From positions 182,427 to 246,426 of the forward strand of contig NZ_RCZG01000012.1 of the NCBI RefSeq assembly GCF_006439015.1: DNA of 64,000 bases, written 5' to 3'. The notes beneath the pieces are model-generated. The model made no database searches. It was not told the origin of the DNA and was given only the letters and a program-made list of their open reading frames with translations. Shown here in pieces: positions 42,728 to 51,814 of the stretch; position 1 is the stretch's first letter, and every line of letters begins with the position of its first letter. This DNA comes from Mycolicibacterium hodleri (lineage in GTDB: Bacteria > Actinomycetota > Actinomycetes > Mycobacteriales > Mycobacteriaceae). The translations under genes were made by a program, and so were the position numbers.

Positions 42728-44419
42728 GTGCAGGGTTACGCAGCGCCCAGCACCCAGGCGTTGCGGAGCTGGCAACGTCGGGCGATGGTGAAGTACTTGG
42801 CCGCCCGACCGCGCGATTTTCTCGCCGTCGCGACGCCCGGCTCCGGCAAGACGACGTTTGCGCTACGCATCGCCGCCGAACTGCTGGCCGATGGCACGGT
42901 CGAGCGGATCACGATCGTCGTGCCCACCGAGCATCTCAAGATTCAGTGGGCGCGCGCCGCCGCGGCGATCGGGCTCTCCTTGGATCCCAAGTTCAGCAAC
43001 TCCAACGCGCAGAACTCCGACGAGTACCACGGTGTCGTCGTCACCTACGCCCAGGTGGCGAGCCATCCTGGACGTCACCGAGTGCGCACCGAGAATCGCA
43101 AGACGCTCGTCGTGTTCGACGAGATCCACCACGGCGGCGATGCCAAGAGTTGGGGCGACGCCGTCCGTGAGGCTTTCGACGACGCAACCCGCCGCCTGGC
43201 ACTGACCGGCACGCCGTTCCGGAGCGACGACAGCGCCATTCCGTTCGTCACCTATGAGCGCGGTCCCGACGGCCTGGAGCGCTCTCAGGCTGACCACGTG
43301 TACGGCTACGCCGACGCACTGACCGACGGCGTGGTCCGGCCGGTCGTGTTCCTGGCCTACTCGGGCGAGTCCCGATGGCGCGACAGCGCGGGCGAGGAGC
43401 ACGCCGCCCGCCTCGGCGAGCCGCTCAACGCGGAGCAGACCGCCCGCGCGTGGCGCACCGCGCTCAACCCGGCGGGTGAATGGATGCCCGCCGTGATCGC
43501 CGCGGCCGACAAGCGACTGCAACAGAAGCGCCAGCACGTGCCGGACGCCGGCGGAATGATCATTGCGTCCGATCAGACGGCGGCCAGGGCATACGCCGGG
43601 TTGCTGACCACGATCACCGGCGAGGCGCCGACCGTGGTGCTGTCCGACGATCCCGGTTCGTCGGACCGCATCACGGCGTTCTCCCAGGGCACCAGCCGAT
43701 GGCTGGTCGCGGTGCGCATGGTGTCCGAGGGGGTCGACGTGCCGCGACTGGCGGTCGGCGTGTACGCCACCAGCGCGTCCACGCCACTGTTCTTCGCCCA
43801 GGCGATCGGCCGCTACGTGCGCTCCCGGCGCCCCGGCGAGACGGCGAGCATCTTCCTACCGTCGGTGCCCAACCTGCTTCAGCTGGCCAGCGAGATGGAA
43901 GCGCAGCGCAATCACGTGTTGGGCAAGCCGCACCGGGAAGCCACTGACGAGTGGGACGAGGAGTACGAAGAAAAGCAGAAGTCCGAACCCGACGAGATGG
44001 ACAACGGCTTCGAAATGCTTGGGGCCGACGCCGAATTGGATCAGGTGATCTTCGACGGCTCCTCGTTCGGCACGGCCACACCCGCGGGCAGCGACGAAGA
44101 GGCCGACTATCTCGGCATCCCCGGCCTGCTGGACTCCACACAGATGCGAGACCTGTTGCGGCGCAGGCAGGAAGAGCAACTCGACAAGAGGACCGCCGCC
44201 GGTGGCACCGTGCCGGTCCGTAGCACTACCCACGGTCAGCTTCGCGATCTACGGCGCGAACTGAACGCACTGGTGACCCTGGCCCACCACCGCACCGGCA
44301 AGTCCCACGGCGCAATTCACAACGAACTGCGCCGCGTCTGCGGTGGCCCGGTGGTCGCGGCAGCCAACTCCGATCAGCTCACGGCGCGCATCGAAGCCGT
44401 TCGCGCTCTGCGGGCTTAG
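42728..44419 (+). CDS. DEAD/DEAH-type superfamily 2 helicase
   Basis: 563 aa from GTG 42728. Walker A ATPGSGKTTFALRIA (motif I), VVPTEHLKIQWARA (Ia), FDEIHHGG (motif II, DEIH), LTGTPFRSD (III), MVSEGVDVPRLAVG (V) and FFAQAIGRYVRSRRPGE (VI) are all present, so both RecA-like domains are intact. The C-terminal about 150 residues are acidic, with DEEYEEKQKSEPDE, and end in a helical segment. Compact XPB/UvrB-like helicases of this kind occur widely in actinobacteria, with a probable DNA-repair or defence role that is not established. Confidence 0.88.
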   Translation: MQGYAAPSTQALRSWQRRAMVKYLAARPRDFLAVATPGSGKTTFALRIAAELLADGTVERITIVVPTEHLKIQWARAAAAIGLSLDPKFSNSNAQNSDEYHGVVVTYAQVASHPGRHRVRTENRKTLVVFDEIHHGGDAKSWGDAVREAFDDATRRLALTGTPFRSDDSAIPFVTYERGPDGLERSQADHVYGYADALTDGVVRPVVFLAYSGESRWRDSAGEEHAARLGEPLNAEQTARAWRTALNPAGEWMPAVIAAADKRLQQKRQHVPDAGGMIIASDQTAARAYAGLLTTITGEAPTVVLSDDPGSSDRITAFSQGTSRWLVAVRMVSEGVDVPRLAVGVYATSASTPLFFAQAIGRYVRSRRPGETASIFLPSVPNLLQLASEMEAQRNHVLGKPHREATDEWDEEYEEKQKSEPDEMDNGFEMLGADAELDQVIFDGSSFGTATPAGSDEEADYLGIPGLLDSTQMRDLLRRRQEEQLDKRTAAGGTVPVRSTTHGQLRDLRRELNALVTLAHHRTGKSHGAIHNELRRVCGGPVVAAANSDQLTARIEAVRALRA

Positions 44420-44517
44420 CCGACGGCACCAGTCACAGCCGTACCGCCCGGAGATCCGGCTGCTCGCCCACGTCATCCAAACGGTTGATCTTGATCGGTG
44501 ACGCTAGCGTCGACTCC

Positions 44518-45246
44518 ATGCCCGCCGACACCCCCACCGTCCTGGCCACCAGCGGCGGCCTTCGTGAGGGCCTTCGAACGCGCTGGGAGTTCAGCCCGTT
44601 GACCGACCTTGCCATCGACCTGGCGGGAGTGACGGGCCGCGCGCCGCGAATCTGTTTCGTGGCCACGGCCCAGGGGGACAACCCATCGTCGATCCACGGC
44701 CTCTACGACGCTGCGCAGGTGCGCGGGTTCACCGCGAGCCATCTGTCGCTGGTGCCGATGCCGAACGTGGACGACGTCGAAGGCCACCTTCTCGGGCAGG
44801 ACGTGGTGTGGGTGTGCGGTGGCAGCGTCGCCGCACTCCTGGCGCTGTGGCGCCTGCACGGGGTCGACCACGCCATGCGCGCCGCGTGGGCGGCCGGCGT
44901 CGTGCTCACCGGCGTCTCAGCCGGGTCCATCTGTTGGCACACCGGCGGGACCACCGATTCCTTCGGTCCCGAACTGCGGCCCGTCACCGACGGCCTCGCA
45001 CTCTTGCCCTTCTCCAACGGCGTGCACTACGACTCCGAAACTCAGCGTCGCCCGCTATTCCAGCGGCTGATCGGCGAACGGGCGCTCGACGCCGGTTACG
45101 CGACGGACGACGGGGTTGGCTTGTTGTACCGGGGCACGAAGTTCGTCGAAGCAGTCGGCGAAAAGGACAGCGCGGGTGCCTACTTCGTTGCCGCCGACGG
45201 CCAGGGCGGCGTCACCGAGACCCGCCTCGACGTCCGGCAGCTGTGA
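44518..45246 (+). CDS. Peptidase E (S51)-like protein
   Basis: About 242 aa from ATG 44518 (MPADTPTVLATSGGL); the frame extends to 44485. The fold is that of class I glutamine amidotransferase-like peptidase E. The nucleophile elbow GVSAGSICW bears the catalytic Ser, and PELRPVTDGLALLPFSNGVHYDSE carries the conserved His-Tyr-Asp stretch. Hydrolyses Asp-X dipeptides or is cyanophycinase-like. Cytosolic. Convergent with the HAD gene. Confidence 0.85.
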   Translation: MPADTPTVLATSGGLREGLRTRWEFSPLTDLAIDLAGVTGRAPRICFVATAQGDNPSSIHGLYDAAQVRGFTASHLSLVPMPNVDDVEGHLLGQDVVWVCGGSVAALLALWRLHGVDHAMRAAWAAGVVLTGVSAGSICWHTGGTTDSFGPELRPVTDGLALLPFSNGVHYDSETQRRPLFQRLIGERALDAGYATDDGVGLLYRGTKFVEAVGEKDSAGAYFVAADGQGGVTETRLDVRQL

Positions 45247-45255
45247 CGGCCTAGC

Positions 45256-46068
45256 CTACAGGCCGAGCAGCCCGGGGAGTTCGGCCACCGAGTCGATGAC
45301 GTTGTTGGGCTGCATGGCGAATTCATCTGCGGCCCAACGGTCCAACGTGTCCTGACGGAACTTTCCGGTGCGCACCAGTACGCCGGTCATGCCCACCACC
45401 TGGCCAGCCAGGACGTCGTTGTTCAGGTCGTCGCCGACGACGTACATCTCCTCTGGGTCGACGCCGAGCCTGCCGGCCGCAGCGAGGAACCCCTCGGGCG
45501 CAGGCTTGCCGACGGCGGTGGCCTTGCGGCCGGAGGTCTCCTCCATGCCGATGAGATACATGCCGGTGTCGATGCGTAGTCCCTCGGCGGTGTTCCACGC
45601 CGTGCTGCGGTGCATCGCCACCAGCGGAACGCCGTGGGCCATCCAGTCGTAGACCCGGCTCAGGGTGGTGTGGTCGTACTCCGGGCCCGCGCCGCCGAGA
45701 AGAACCACGTCCGGAGTGTCGGGATTCGGGCCGACCACGTCCTGCGCATAGACGATGTCGATGCCCGGCATGTCCTCGGCGATCTGGCCGCTGTTGACGA
45801 GGAAGCACCTGGCATCCGGATAGCGGTCACGCACGTAGTCCGCCGTGAGTACGGCGGACGTGATCACCTCGTCGGACGTGACTTCCATCCCGGCTTCGGA
45901 CAGCAGTTCGGCGATCTGGACCCGGGTCTTCGTCGTGGTGTTGGTGAGGTAGGTCCTGGCGATCTGGTTGTCCGCGAGCACGCGCAAGGTCTCCGCGGCA
46001 CCCGGGATGGGCTTCCAGGAAGTCACCAGGACACCATCGATGTCGAACAGCACTCCACCGATAGCCAT
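45256..46068 (-). CDS. HAD-IIA family hydrolase
   Basis: 270 aa from ATG 46068 (MAIGGVLFDIDGVLVTSW). Motif I DIDGVL, motif II TNTTTKT, motif III lysine near GKPAPEGF and motif IV VGDDLNNDV, with a C2 cap between them. This is the NagD/LHPP-like branch (phospholysine phosphohistidine inorganic pyrophosphate phosphatase type). Phosphatase of uncertain substrate. A 10-base gap separates it from the PH-domain gene upstream, so it is probably co-transcribed with it. Confidence 0.9.
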   Translation of the reverse strand: MAIGGVLFDIDGVLVTSWKPIPGAAETLRVLADNQIARTYLTNTTTKTRVQIAELLSEAGMEVTSDEVITSAVLTADYVRDRYPDARCFLVNSGQIAEDMPGIDIVYAQDVVGPNPDTPDVVLLGGAGPEYDHTTLSRVYDWMAHGVPLVAMHRSTAWNTAEGLRIDTGMYLIGMEETSGRKATAVGKPAPEGFLAAAGRLGVDPEEMYVVGDDLNNDVLAGQVVGMTGVLVRTGKFRQDTLDRWAADEFAMQPNNVIDSVAELPGLLGL

Positions 46069-46078
46069 GGTGCCGAGG

Positions 46079-47581
46079 TTAAACGGCAACGGTCTCGCCG
46101 CAACTCGGACCCGGTCGGGAGTGAGCCCAGTCATTCTCGACCACCCACGGTGACACGGTGGCTGCCACCAACCAGGCGCGCTCGGCGGGTACGTCGAGCA
46201 CCCGGTATCCCTTCGCCCCCGCCGCGGTGGCCGCAATCAGCGTCGCCACCCCGGAACGGCGCTGGAACCAGCTCTGGCGCACCGTCCAGCCGATGATCCC
46301 GCCCGCGGCGATACAGTCGCGACGCCGTTCGACGCTGCCCGCCCGCGCGACCAGCCAACCCCCGCCGACGAGATGCCCCAGCGCACGGGAGCGGTCGGCG
46401 GCCAGGAACGAAGCGGCGGCGGTCACCGCGGACCAGGCCGGCCACGCCAAGAGCGGAACGGAGACGACGAACGTCGCCCCGGCCATGGCGACGCCGAGGA
46501 GCACGGGAAGGGCCAGTGCCCTACTCCAGCGCCTGCGGGTCGCGACGGCGCCATGGCCGTGCAGCTCACCGCTGACCACCTCGGGTCTACCGATGAGCTC
46601 GGTGAGTACCCCCTGGGCCGTCGACACCGGACACGGCGGGAGTAGCAGCGACGCCTCTCCCGACCCGTCGACACCGGTCATCACCGCATCCAGCCGCGCG
46701 CCGCCGAACATCCGCACCAGCAGGGGTTCGCGGACGGTGCCGCCGCGCAGGCGTCGCATGTCGAACGTGCGCTCGCGCACCCTGAGTAGACCGTGTCCGA
46801 GGTGCAGCACCCCGGCACCGCCGTCGTCGCGTCGGGACAGCACCAGGTTGCCGAACGTCACCAGGGACCGCCCCACCGACAGCAGCACCGAGAGCAGCAG
46901 CACGGCGACGGCAGCCGCCGCGACGGTGACGACGACGCCGAACCGCTCCGCGGCATCCAGCCCCTGCCTGGCCAATTCGGAATCCTCAAGCGCCGCAACC
47001 GCTCCCGTCTGGTACACCAACCCGATCGCCGCGACGATCATCGCCAGCCCCGTGAAGTTCAGCGGGCTGTAGCGCAACCAGGACGGCTGCCATCGGGCCA
47101 GGACGCGGTCCCGCGGCACCTCGTCGAGGCCTGCCGCCGCCGAGTCGGAGAGCAGAATCGCACGCAATCCGGGCACCTCGTCGGATCGGACCGCGTCGAG
47201 GGCGAACTCGGCATCCCCCTTGAGCTCCTGACCCGTCCCGACTTTGACGACGGTCAGCCCCAGCAGCCGGTGCAGGAGCCTGGCATCGGTGGACACCGAT
47301 CGAATCCTGTTGCGCGGTAGCGAGATGACAGTGCGCTGCAGTACGCCTTCGCGGCGTTGAATCTGGTCGCCATCGATGCGGTAGGTGGTGGTGAACCACC
47401 TCGCGATGCCGAACGCGACGAGTACCGCCAGCGCGGCGATCGACCACATCCGGTTGCCAGTCGCCGATCCGAGCACCACCGAGCCGATCAGCAGGGGCAG
47501 TTGGCGCAGCAGCTCGTGCACGGGGTGGACGAGCAGCATCCGCGAGCTGAGTCTGCGCCACTGCGATCTCGGCGCCGTCAT
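46079..47581 (-). CDS. PH (bPH2/DUF304) domain membrane protein, YdbT-like
   Basis: 500 aa from ATG 47581. Repeated bPH2 modules (TTYRIDGDQIQRREGVLQRTVISLPRNRI in part; RVRERTFDMRRLRGG; GWLVARAGSVERRRDCI) are separated by pairs of membrane helices, the three-module layout of YdbT. The start overlaps the stop of the YdbS-like gene (ATGA). Such pairs are inner-membrane proteins of unknown function, in Bacillus linked to resistance to membrane-active agents. Confidence 0.87.
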   Translation of the reverse strand: MTAPRSQWRRLSSRMLLVHPVHELLRQLPLLIGSVVLGSATGNRMWSIAALAVLVAFGIARWFTTTYRIDGDQIQRREGVLQRTVISLPRNRIRSVSTDARLLHRLLGLTVVKVGTGQELKGDAEFALDAVRSDEVPGLRAILLSDSAAAGLDEVPRDRVLARWQPSWLRYSPLNFTGLAMIVAAIGLVYQTGAVAALEDSELARQGLDAAERFGVVVTVAAAAVAVLLLSVLLSVGRSLVTFGNLVLSRRDDGGAGVLHLGHGLLRVRERTFDMRRLRGGTVREPLLVRMFGGARLDAVMTGVDGSGEASLLLPPCPVSTAQGVLTELIGRPEVVSGELHGHGAVATRRRWSRALALPVLLGVAMAGATFVVSVPLLAWPAWSAVTAAASFLAADRSRALGHLVGGGWLVARAGSVERRRDCIAAGGIIGWTVRQSWFQRRSGVATLIAATAAGAKGYRVLDVPAERAWLVAATVSPWVVENDWAHSRPGPSCGETVAV

Positions 47582-48075
47582 GTCGCGTCCCGGTCGCCGA
47601 TCGCGGCGACGTCGGTCAGCCGGGCGACGATCCGATCGGCTACGTCGGAGTCGAGCGCGATTATCCGCACGGCTCCCGCCGACGAGGCGGTCGTCACGGT
47701 GACGTCTGCTAGCCCGAACAGCCGGTCGAGGGGTCCGCGGTGGGTGTCCACCGTCTGCACTCGCGAGATCGGCGCAATGCGGCGCTCCTGCACCAGCCAA
47801 CCGGTCCTCGTGTAGACCGCGGGCGTCGGCGAATCCAGTGAGACGTCCCAGCGGTGCACGCGATAGCGCCACATGGGCGCGACCACCACGAAACTCACTA
47901 TGCCGAGCACCGTCACCACGGCCGCCGCGGCATGCAGCCAGCTCGCCCGGGAATCCAGGACGAACCACACCACCTGCGTCACCGACAGCAGTGTCCACGG
48001 GATGGCCGCCGCGATCGCCCACACCAACGGGGCCCTGCGGCTCGGCGGGTTCGCGGGGTCGACGAGTGTCACCAT
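47578..48075 (-). CDS. PH (bPH2/DUF304) domain membrane protein, YdbS-like
   Basis: 165 aa from ATG 48075. Two N-terminal membrane helices (LVWAIAAAIPWTLLSVTQVVWFVL in part; AAAVVTVLGIVSFVVVAPM), then one bPH2 domain (YTRTGWLVQERRIAPISRVQTVDTHRG, in part; DVTVTTASSAG). Partner of the YdbT-like gene with a 4-base overlap. Its start is only 22 bases from the divergent SDR start, so its promoter must lie inside or across that gene. Confidence 0.87.
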   Translation of the reverse strand: MVTLVDPANPPSRRAPLVWAIAAAIPWTLLSVTQVVWFVLDSRASWLHAAAAVVTVLGIVSFVVVAPMWRYRVHRWDVSLDSPTPAVYTRTGWLVQERRIAPISRVQTVDTHRGPLDRLFGLADVTVTTASSAGAVRIIALDSDVADRIVARLTDVAAIGDRDAT

Positions 48076-48097
48076 CACCCTGAGTATGGTCGTGCTC

Positions 48098-49021
48098 ATG
48101 AGCGCCAACACCAAGTGGACGGCCGCCGACGTGCCGGATCAGACCGGCCGCGTCGCCATCGTCACCGGTTCCAACACCGGCCTGGGGTATGACACCGCCC
48201 TGGTTCTTGCGGACCGCGGGGCGCACGTCGTCATGGCGGTGCGCGACGTCGACAAGGGCAAGGCTGCCGCCGCCAGACTCGTCGGGCGGGTGCCGCGCGC
48301 GGACGTCAGCGTGCAGGCGCTCGACGTTGGCTCACTGCAGTCCATCCGGACCGCAGCCGAGGAGCTCAAGAGTGCCTACCCGCGGATCGACCTCTTGATC
48401 AACAACGCAGGCGTGATGTATCCGCCGAAGCAGCTGACCGCGGATGGGTTCGAGCTTCAGTTCGGCACCAACCACCTCGGCGCGTTCGCCCTGACCGGCC
48501 TGTTGCTGGAGAACCTGCTGCCCGTCGAGGGATCGCGCGTCGTCGCCGTCGCGAGCATCGCGCACCGCAGCCAGGCCGCCATCCACTTCGACGATCTGCA
48601 GTGGGAGCGCGGTTACAACCGGGTCGCCGCCTATGGCCAGTCAAAGCTGTCCAACCTTCTCTTCACCTACGAGCTCAACCGCAGGCTCGGCGGGCACGAC
48701 GAGCCGACCATCGCGGTGGCCGCCCACCCCGGCATCTCCAACACCGAGCTCATGCGGCACGTCCCCGGTTCCGGACTGCCCGGCTTCAGCGCGCTCGCCG
48801 GGCTGGTCACCAACAGTCCGGAGATGGGTGCGCTGGCCACGTTGCGGGCGGCTACCGACCCGCAGGTCCGTGGCGCTCAGTACTACGGGCCGGACGGCTT
48901 CCGCGAGCTGCGCGGACATCCGAAGCTGGTGCAGTCGAGCAAGCAGTCGCACGACCAGGACCTGCAGGGCCGACTCTGGACGGTCTCCGAGGAACTCACG
49001 GGCGTCACCTTCCCGGTATGA
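48098..49021 (+). CDS. Short-chain dehydrogenase/reductase (Rv0439c-like)
   Basis: 307 aa from ATG 48098. IVTGSNTGLGYDTA, NNAGVMYPP, VASIAHR and YGQSKLSNLLF give the complete SDR site. Adjacency to moeA2 marks it as the positional equivalent of Rv0439c, making the 41200 copy the extra one. A TATGGT element at 48084-48089 is suitably placed for a leaderless transcript. The stop overlaps moeA2 (ATGA). Confidence 0.9.
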   Translation: MSANTKWTAADVPDQTGRVAIVTGSNTGLGYDTALVLADRGAHVVMAVRDVDKGKAAAARLVGRVPRADVSVQALDVGSLQSIRTAAEELKSAYPRIDLLINNAGVMYPPKQLTADGFELQFGTNHLGAFALTGLLLENLLPVEGSRVVAVASIAHRSQAAIHFDDLQWERGYNRVAAYGQSKLSNLLFTYELNRRLGGHDEPTIAVAAHPGISNTELMRHVPGSGLPGFSALAGLVTNSPEMGALATLRAATDPQVRGAQYYGPDGFRELRGHPKLVQSSKQSHDQDLQGRLWTVSEELTGVTFPV

Positions 49022-50211
49022 GATCCGTCGAGGAACATCAGAGCGTCGTCGCTGCGCTGATCGCGACGCGCGAGCCGGTCACGGTCGCCATCGGTGACGC
49101 TCTCGGCCTCGTCTTGGCGGCCGACGTCGTCGCACCGCTGTCGCTGCCGGGCTTCGACAACTCGGCCATGGACGGCTACGCCGTTGTCGCCGAGGACATC
49201 GCGGAGGCCTCGGACGATAGTCCGGTGAGACTTCCCGTGGCCGAGGACATCTTCGCGGGGCGCACGGACTCCCTGGTGCTGCACCCGGGCACCGCACACC
49301 GGATCATGACGGGTGCACCGCTGCCCGCAGGCGCGACGGCGGTCATCCCGGTCGAGGCCACCGATGGCGCCACCGACACCGTGTCGATCATGGCCGGCGT
49401 GACGCCTGGTCAACACGTTCGACGTGCCGGCGAGGACGTCACCGCCGGTACGACGGTGCTGCAGGCCGGCCAGGTGTTGACCCCCGCGGCTCTCGGCCTC
49501 GCCGCAGCCCTTGGCCTCGGAGAGTTGAACGTCGTTCCGCGGCAACGTGTTCTGGTGATGTCGACGGGATCCGAGCTGGTGGCCCCCGGCACGCCACTGC
49601 AGCCCGGTCAGATCTACGAGTCCAACGCCGTGATGCTCGCGGCCGCAGTCCGCGACGCGGGCGCCGACGTCGTCACGTCGTCCATGACGGAGGACGACGT
49701 CGCCGTCTTCCGGGCGGAGTTGGAGACGCACGCGCGCGATGCCGATCTGATCATCACGACCGGCGGTGTCAGCGCCGGCGCCTACGAAGTAGTCAAGGAC
49801 TCGCTCGCCGAGGAGGTCGAGTTCGTCAAGGTGGCGATGCAGCCGGGCATGCCGCAGGGGGCCGGAGTCGTGTGGGAGACGCCGATCATCACCCTGCCGG
49901 GCAACCCCGTCAGTGCCCTGGTGTCGTTCGAGGTCTTCATCCGATCGCCCCTGCGCGCGGCGATGGGGCTCCCCCGCCCCGACCGGCCACGCCTCACCGC
50001 CACCCTTCTCGAGGACCTGACGTCGCCGCGTGGACGACGCCAGTTCCGTCGCGGCGTGCTGGATCCATCCGGAACTTCGGTCACCAGCTACGGACCGCCC
50101 GCCTCGCATCACCTCCGCTGGCTGGCGTCGGCCAACTGTCTGCTCGAAATCGACGAGGACGTCGCAGAGGTGGCGGCCGGTTCTGAGGTCCGGGTGTGGG
50201 ACCTGACGTGA
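49018..50211 (+). CDS. moeA2: Molybdopterin molybdenumtransferase MoeA2
   Basis: 397 aa from ATG 49018, overlapping the SDR stop. Inserts molybdenum into adenylylated molybdopterin. DNSAMDGYAV and RIMTGAPLPAGATAVIPVE in the N-terminal half, MSTGSELVAPG, TTGGVSAGAYE and LPGNPVSALVSFEVF in the MoCF-like half are classic MoeA motifs. C-terminal domain IV present. Cytosolic. No other molybdenum-cofactor gene lies in the window. Confidence 0.95.
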   Translation: MRSVEEHQSVVAALIATREPVTVAIGDALGLVLAADVVAPLSLPGFDNSAMDGYAVVAEDIAEASDDSPVRLPVAEDIFAGRTDSLVLHPGTAHRIMTGAPLPAGATAVIPVEATDGATDTVSIMAGVTPGQHVRRAGEDVTAGTTVLQAGQVLTPAALGLAAALGLGELNVVPRQRVLVMSTGSELVAPGTPLQPGQIYESNAVMLAAAVRDAGADVVTSSMTEDDVAVFRAELETHARDADLIITTGGVSAGAYEVVKDSLAEEVEFVKVAMQPGMPQGAGVVWETPIITLPGNPVSALVSFEVFIRSPLRAAMGLPRPDRPRLTATLLEDLTSPRGRRQFRRGVLDPSGTSVTSYGPPASHHLRWLASANCLLEIDEDVAEVAAGSEVRVWDLT

Positions 50212-50243
50212 GCAGCCCGACCCACCCGTAGAATCGACACCCC

Positions 50244-50957
50244 ATGGCCAGACCCGCGCGACCCGCCGATGCCGCCAACGAGTCCGAGATGTCCCGATTC
50301 GTTTCGCTTGTCCGTTCCACCGTCCCCCCCGTTCATCCCGCTGGCCTGCCCTTCATCGCGGGCGGCCTTGGAGTCGCTGCCGCAGGCCGCAAATACGGCT
50401 GGCTTCGCAACACCGGCTTGACCGCTGCCGCCGCCTGCGCACTGTTCTTCCGGCATCCGCCGCGGGTGCCACCCACCAGACCGGGCGTGGTGGTCGCGCC
50501 TGCCGATGGCCGGGTCACGCTCATCGAACGGGTTCGCCCACCCTCGCAGCTCAACATGCCCGACGTGCCGATGACTCGGATCAGCATCTTCCTGTCGGTG
50601 TTCGACGCCCACGTGCAGCGCGCGCCCGTCGAAGGCGAGGTCGTCACCATCAAGTACCGCCCCGGACAGTTCGTGTCGGCCGAACGCGACCAGGCCAGCG
50701 AGGTCAACGAGTGCAACAGCGTGTGGTTCCGCACCGCCCAGGGCATCGACGTGGCCGCGGTTCAGATCGCCGGACTCGTCGCCCGCCGCATCGTGTGCAC
50801 GGCACACATCGGGGACAAGGTCGCCCTCGGTGAGACGTACGGCCTGATCCGGTTCGGCTCGCGCTTGGACACCTACCTGCCCGCAAACTCGCGGGTGCTC
50901 GTGGAGATCGGTCAGCGCGCAGTCGCGGGTGAGACAGTGCTCGCGGAGCTGGTGTGA
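50244..50957 (+). CDS. psd: Phosphatidylserine decarboxylase proenzyme
   Basis: 237 aa, the short archaeal/actinobacterial type. Processing site IRFGSRLDTYLP: self-cleavage between Gly and Ser yields the pyruvoyl prosthetic group. FLSVFDAHVQRAP carries the catalytic His. N-terminal hydrophobic stretch for membrane association. Makes phosphatidylethanolamine. The stop overlaps the pssA GTG start by 4 bases, coupling the two consecutive steps. Confidence 0.95.
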   Translation: MARPARPADAANESEMSRFVSLVRSTVPPVHPAGLPFIAGGLGVAAAGRKYGWLRNTGLTAAAACALFFRHPPRVPPTRPGVVVAPADGRVTLIERVRPPSQLNMPDVPMTRISIFLSVFDAHVQRAPVEGEVVTIKYRPGQFVSAERDQASEVNECNSVWFRTAQGIDVAAVQIAGLVARRIVCTAHIGDKVALGETYGLIRFGSRLDTYLPANSRVLVEIGQRAVAGETVLAELV

Positions 50958-51811
50958 GCCGCATCGAGGGCCAACCCGGCCGCGGGCTTCGCATCCTGCC
51001 CAGCGCCACGACCGTACTGGCCATCTGCGCGGGGCTGACCTCGATCAAGTTCGCCCTCGACGAGAAGCCGTGGATCTCGCTGGCGCTGATCGGCGCCGCC
51101 GCGGTCCTGGACGGCATCGACGGGGGCATCGCCCGCGCGCTCAACGCGCAATCCCGGATGGGCGCCGAGATCGACTCGTTGGCCGATGCGGTGAACTTCG
51201 GCGTGGCGCCTGCGCTCGTCATCTATGTCACGCTGCTGCCCGACTCGCAGTTGGGCTGGATCTTCGTGCTGCTGTACGCGGTCTGCGTCGTGCTGCGGTT
51301 GGCCCGCTTCAACGCGCTGCTCGACGACGACACCCGCCCGGCCTACACCCGCGAGTTCTTCACCGGCATGCCCGCACCATGCGGTGCCATCGGCGCGATC
51401 GGCCCGCTGGTCGCCAAGATGCAGTTCGGTGACGGCTGGTGGACCTCACACTGGTTCGTCTGTGGGTGGCTTGCAGTGAATGCGGCACTCCTGGTCAGTC
51501 GGGTGCCGACGCTGGCTCTGAAGGCCATTTCGGTGCCGGAGAACGCCGCACCGATTCTGCTGATCCTGGTCGCGGCGGCTGCCGCAGGACTGCTGCTGTT
51601 CCCCTACGTGCTGGTGCTGATCTTCATCGCCGGCTACGTGGTCATCATCCCGTTCACCGTCCGCAGCCAGCGTTGGGTGGCCGCACGCCCAGAGGCGTGG
51701 GACGCCAAACCGCAGCAGCGCCGGGCGGTCCGCCGTGCGGCGCGCCGCGCCGCGCCCAATCGACGGTCCGTGGCCCGTCTCGGGCTCCGCAGACCCGGCC
51801 CCAAGGGCTAG
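50954..51811 (+). CDS. pssA: CDP-diacylglycerol--serine O-phosphatidyltransferase
   Basis: 285 aa from GTG 50954. The CDP-alcohol phosphatidyltransferase signature is visible: LDGIDGGIARAL followed by GAEIDSLAD, giving D-G-x2-D-G-x2-A-R and the later paired Asp. Six to eight membrane helices and a strongly basic C-terminal tail (RRAVRRAARRAAPNRR). Produces phosphatidylserine for Psd. Three bases before the AAA ATPase start. Confidence 0.94.
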   Translation: MSRIEGQPGRGLRILPSATTVLAICAGLTSIKFALDEKPWISLALIGAAAVLDGIDGGIARALNAQSRMGAEIDSLADAVNFGVAPALVIYVTLLPDSQLGWIFVLLYAVCVVLRLARFNALLDDDTRPAYTREFFTGMPAPCGAIGAIGPLVAKMQFGDGWWTSHWFVCGWLAVNAALLVSRVPTLALKAISVPENAAPILLILVAAAAAGLLLFPYVLVLIFIAGYVVIIPFTVRSQRWVAARPEAWDAKPQQRRAVRRAARRAAPNRRSVARLGLRRPGPKG

Positions 51812-51814
51812 CGG

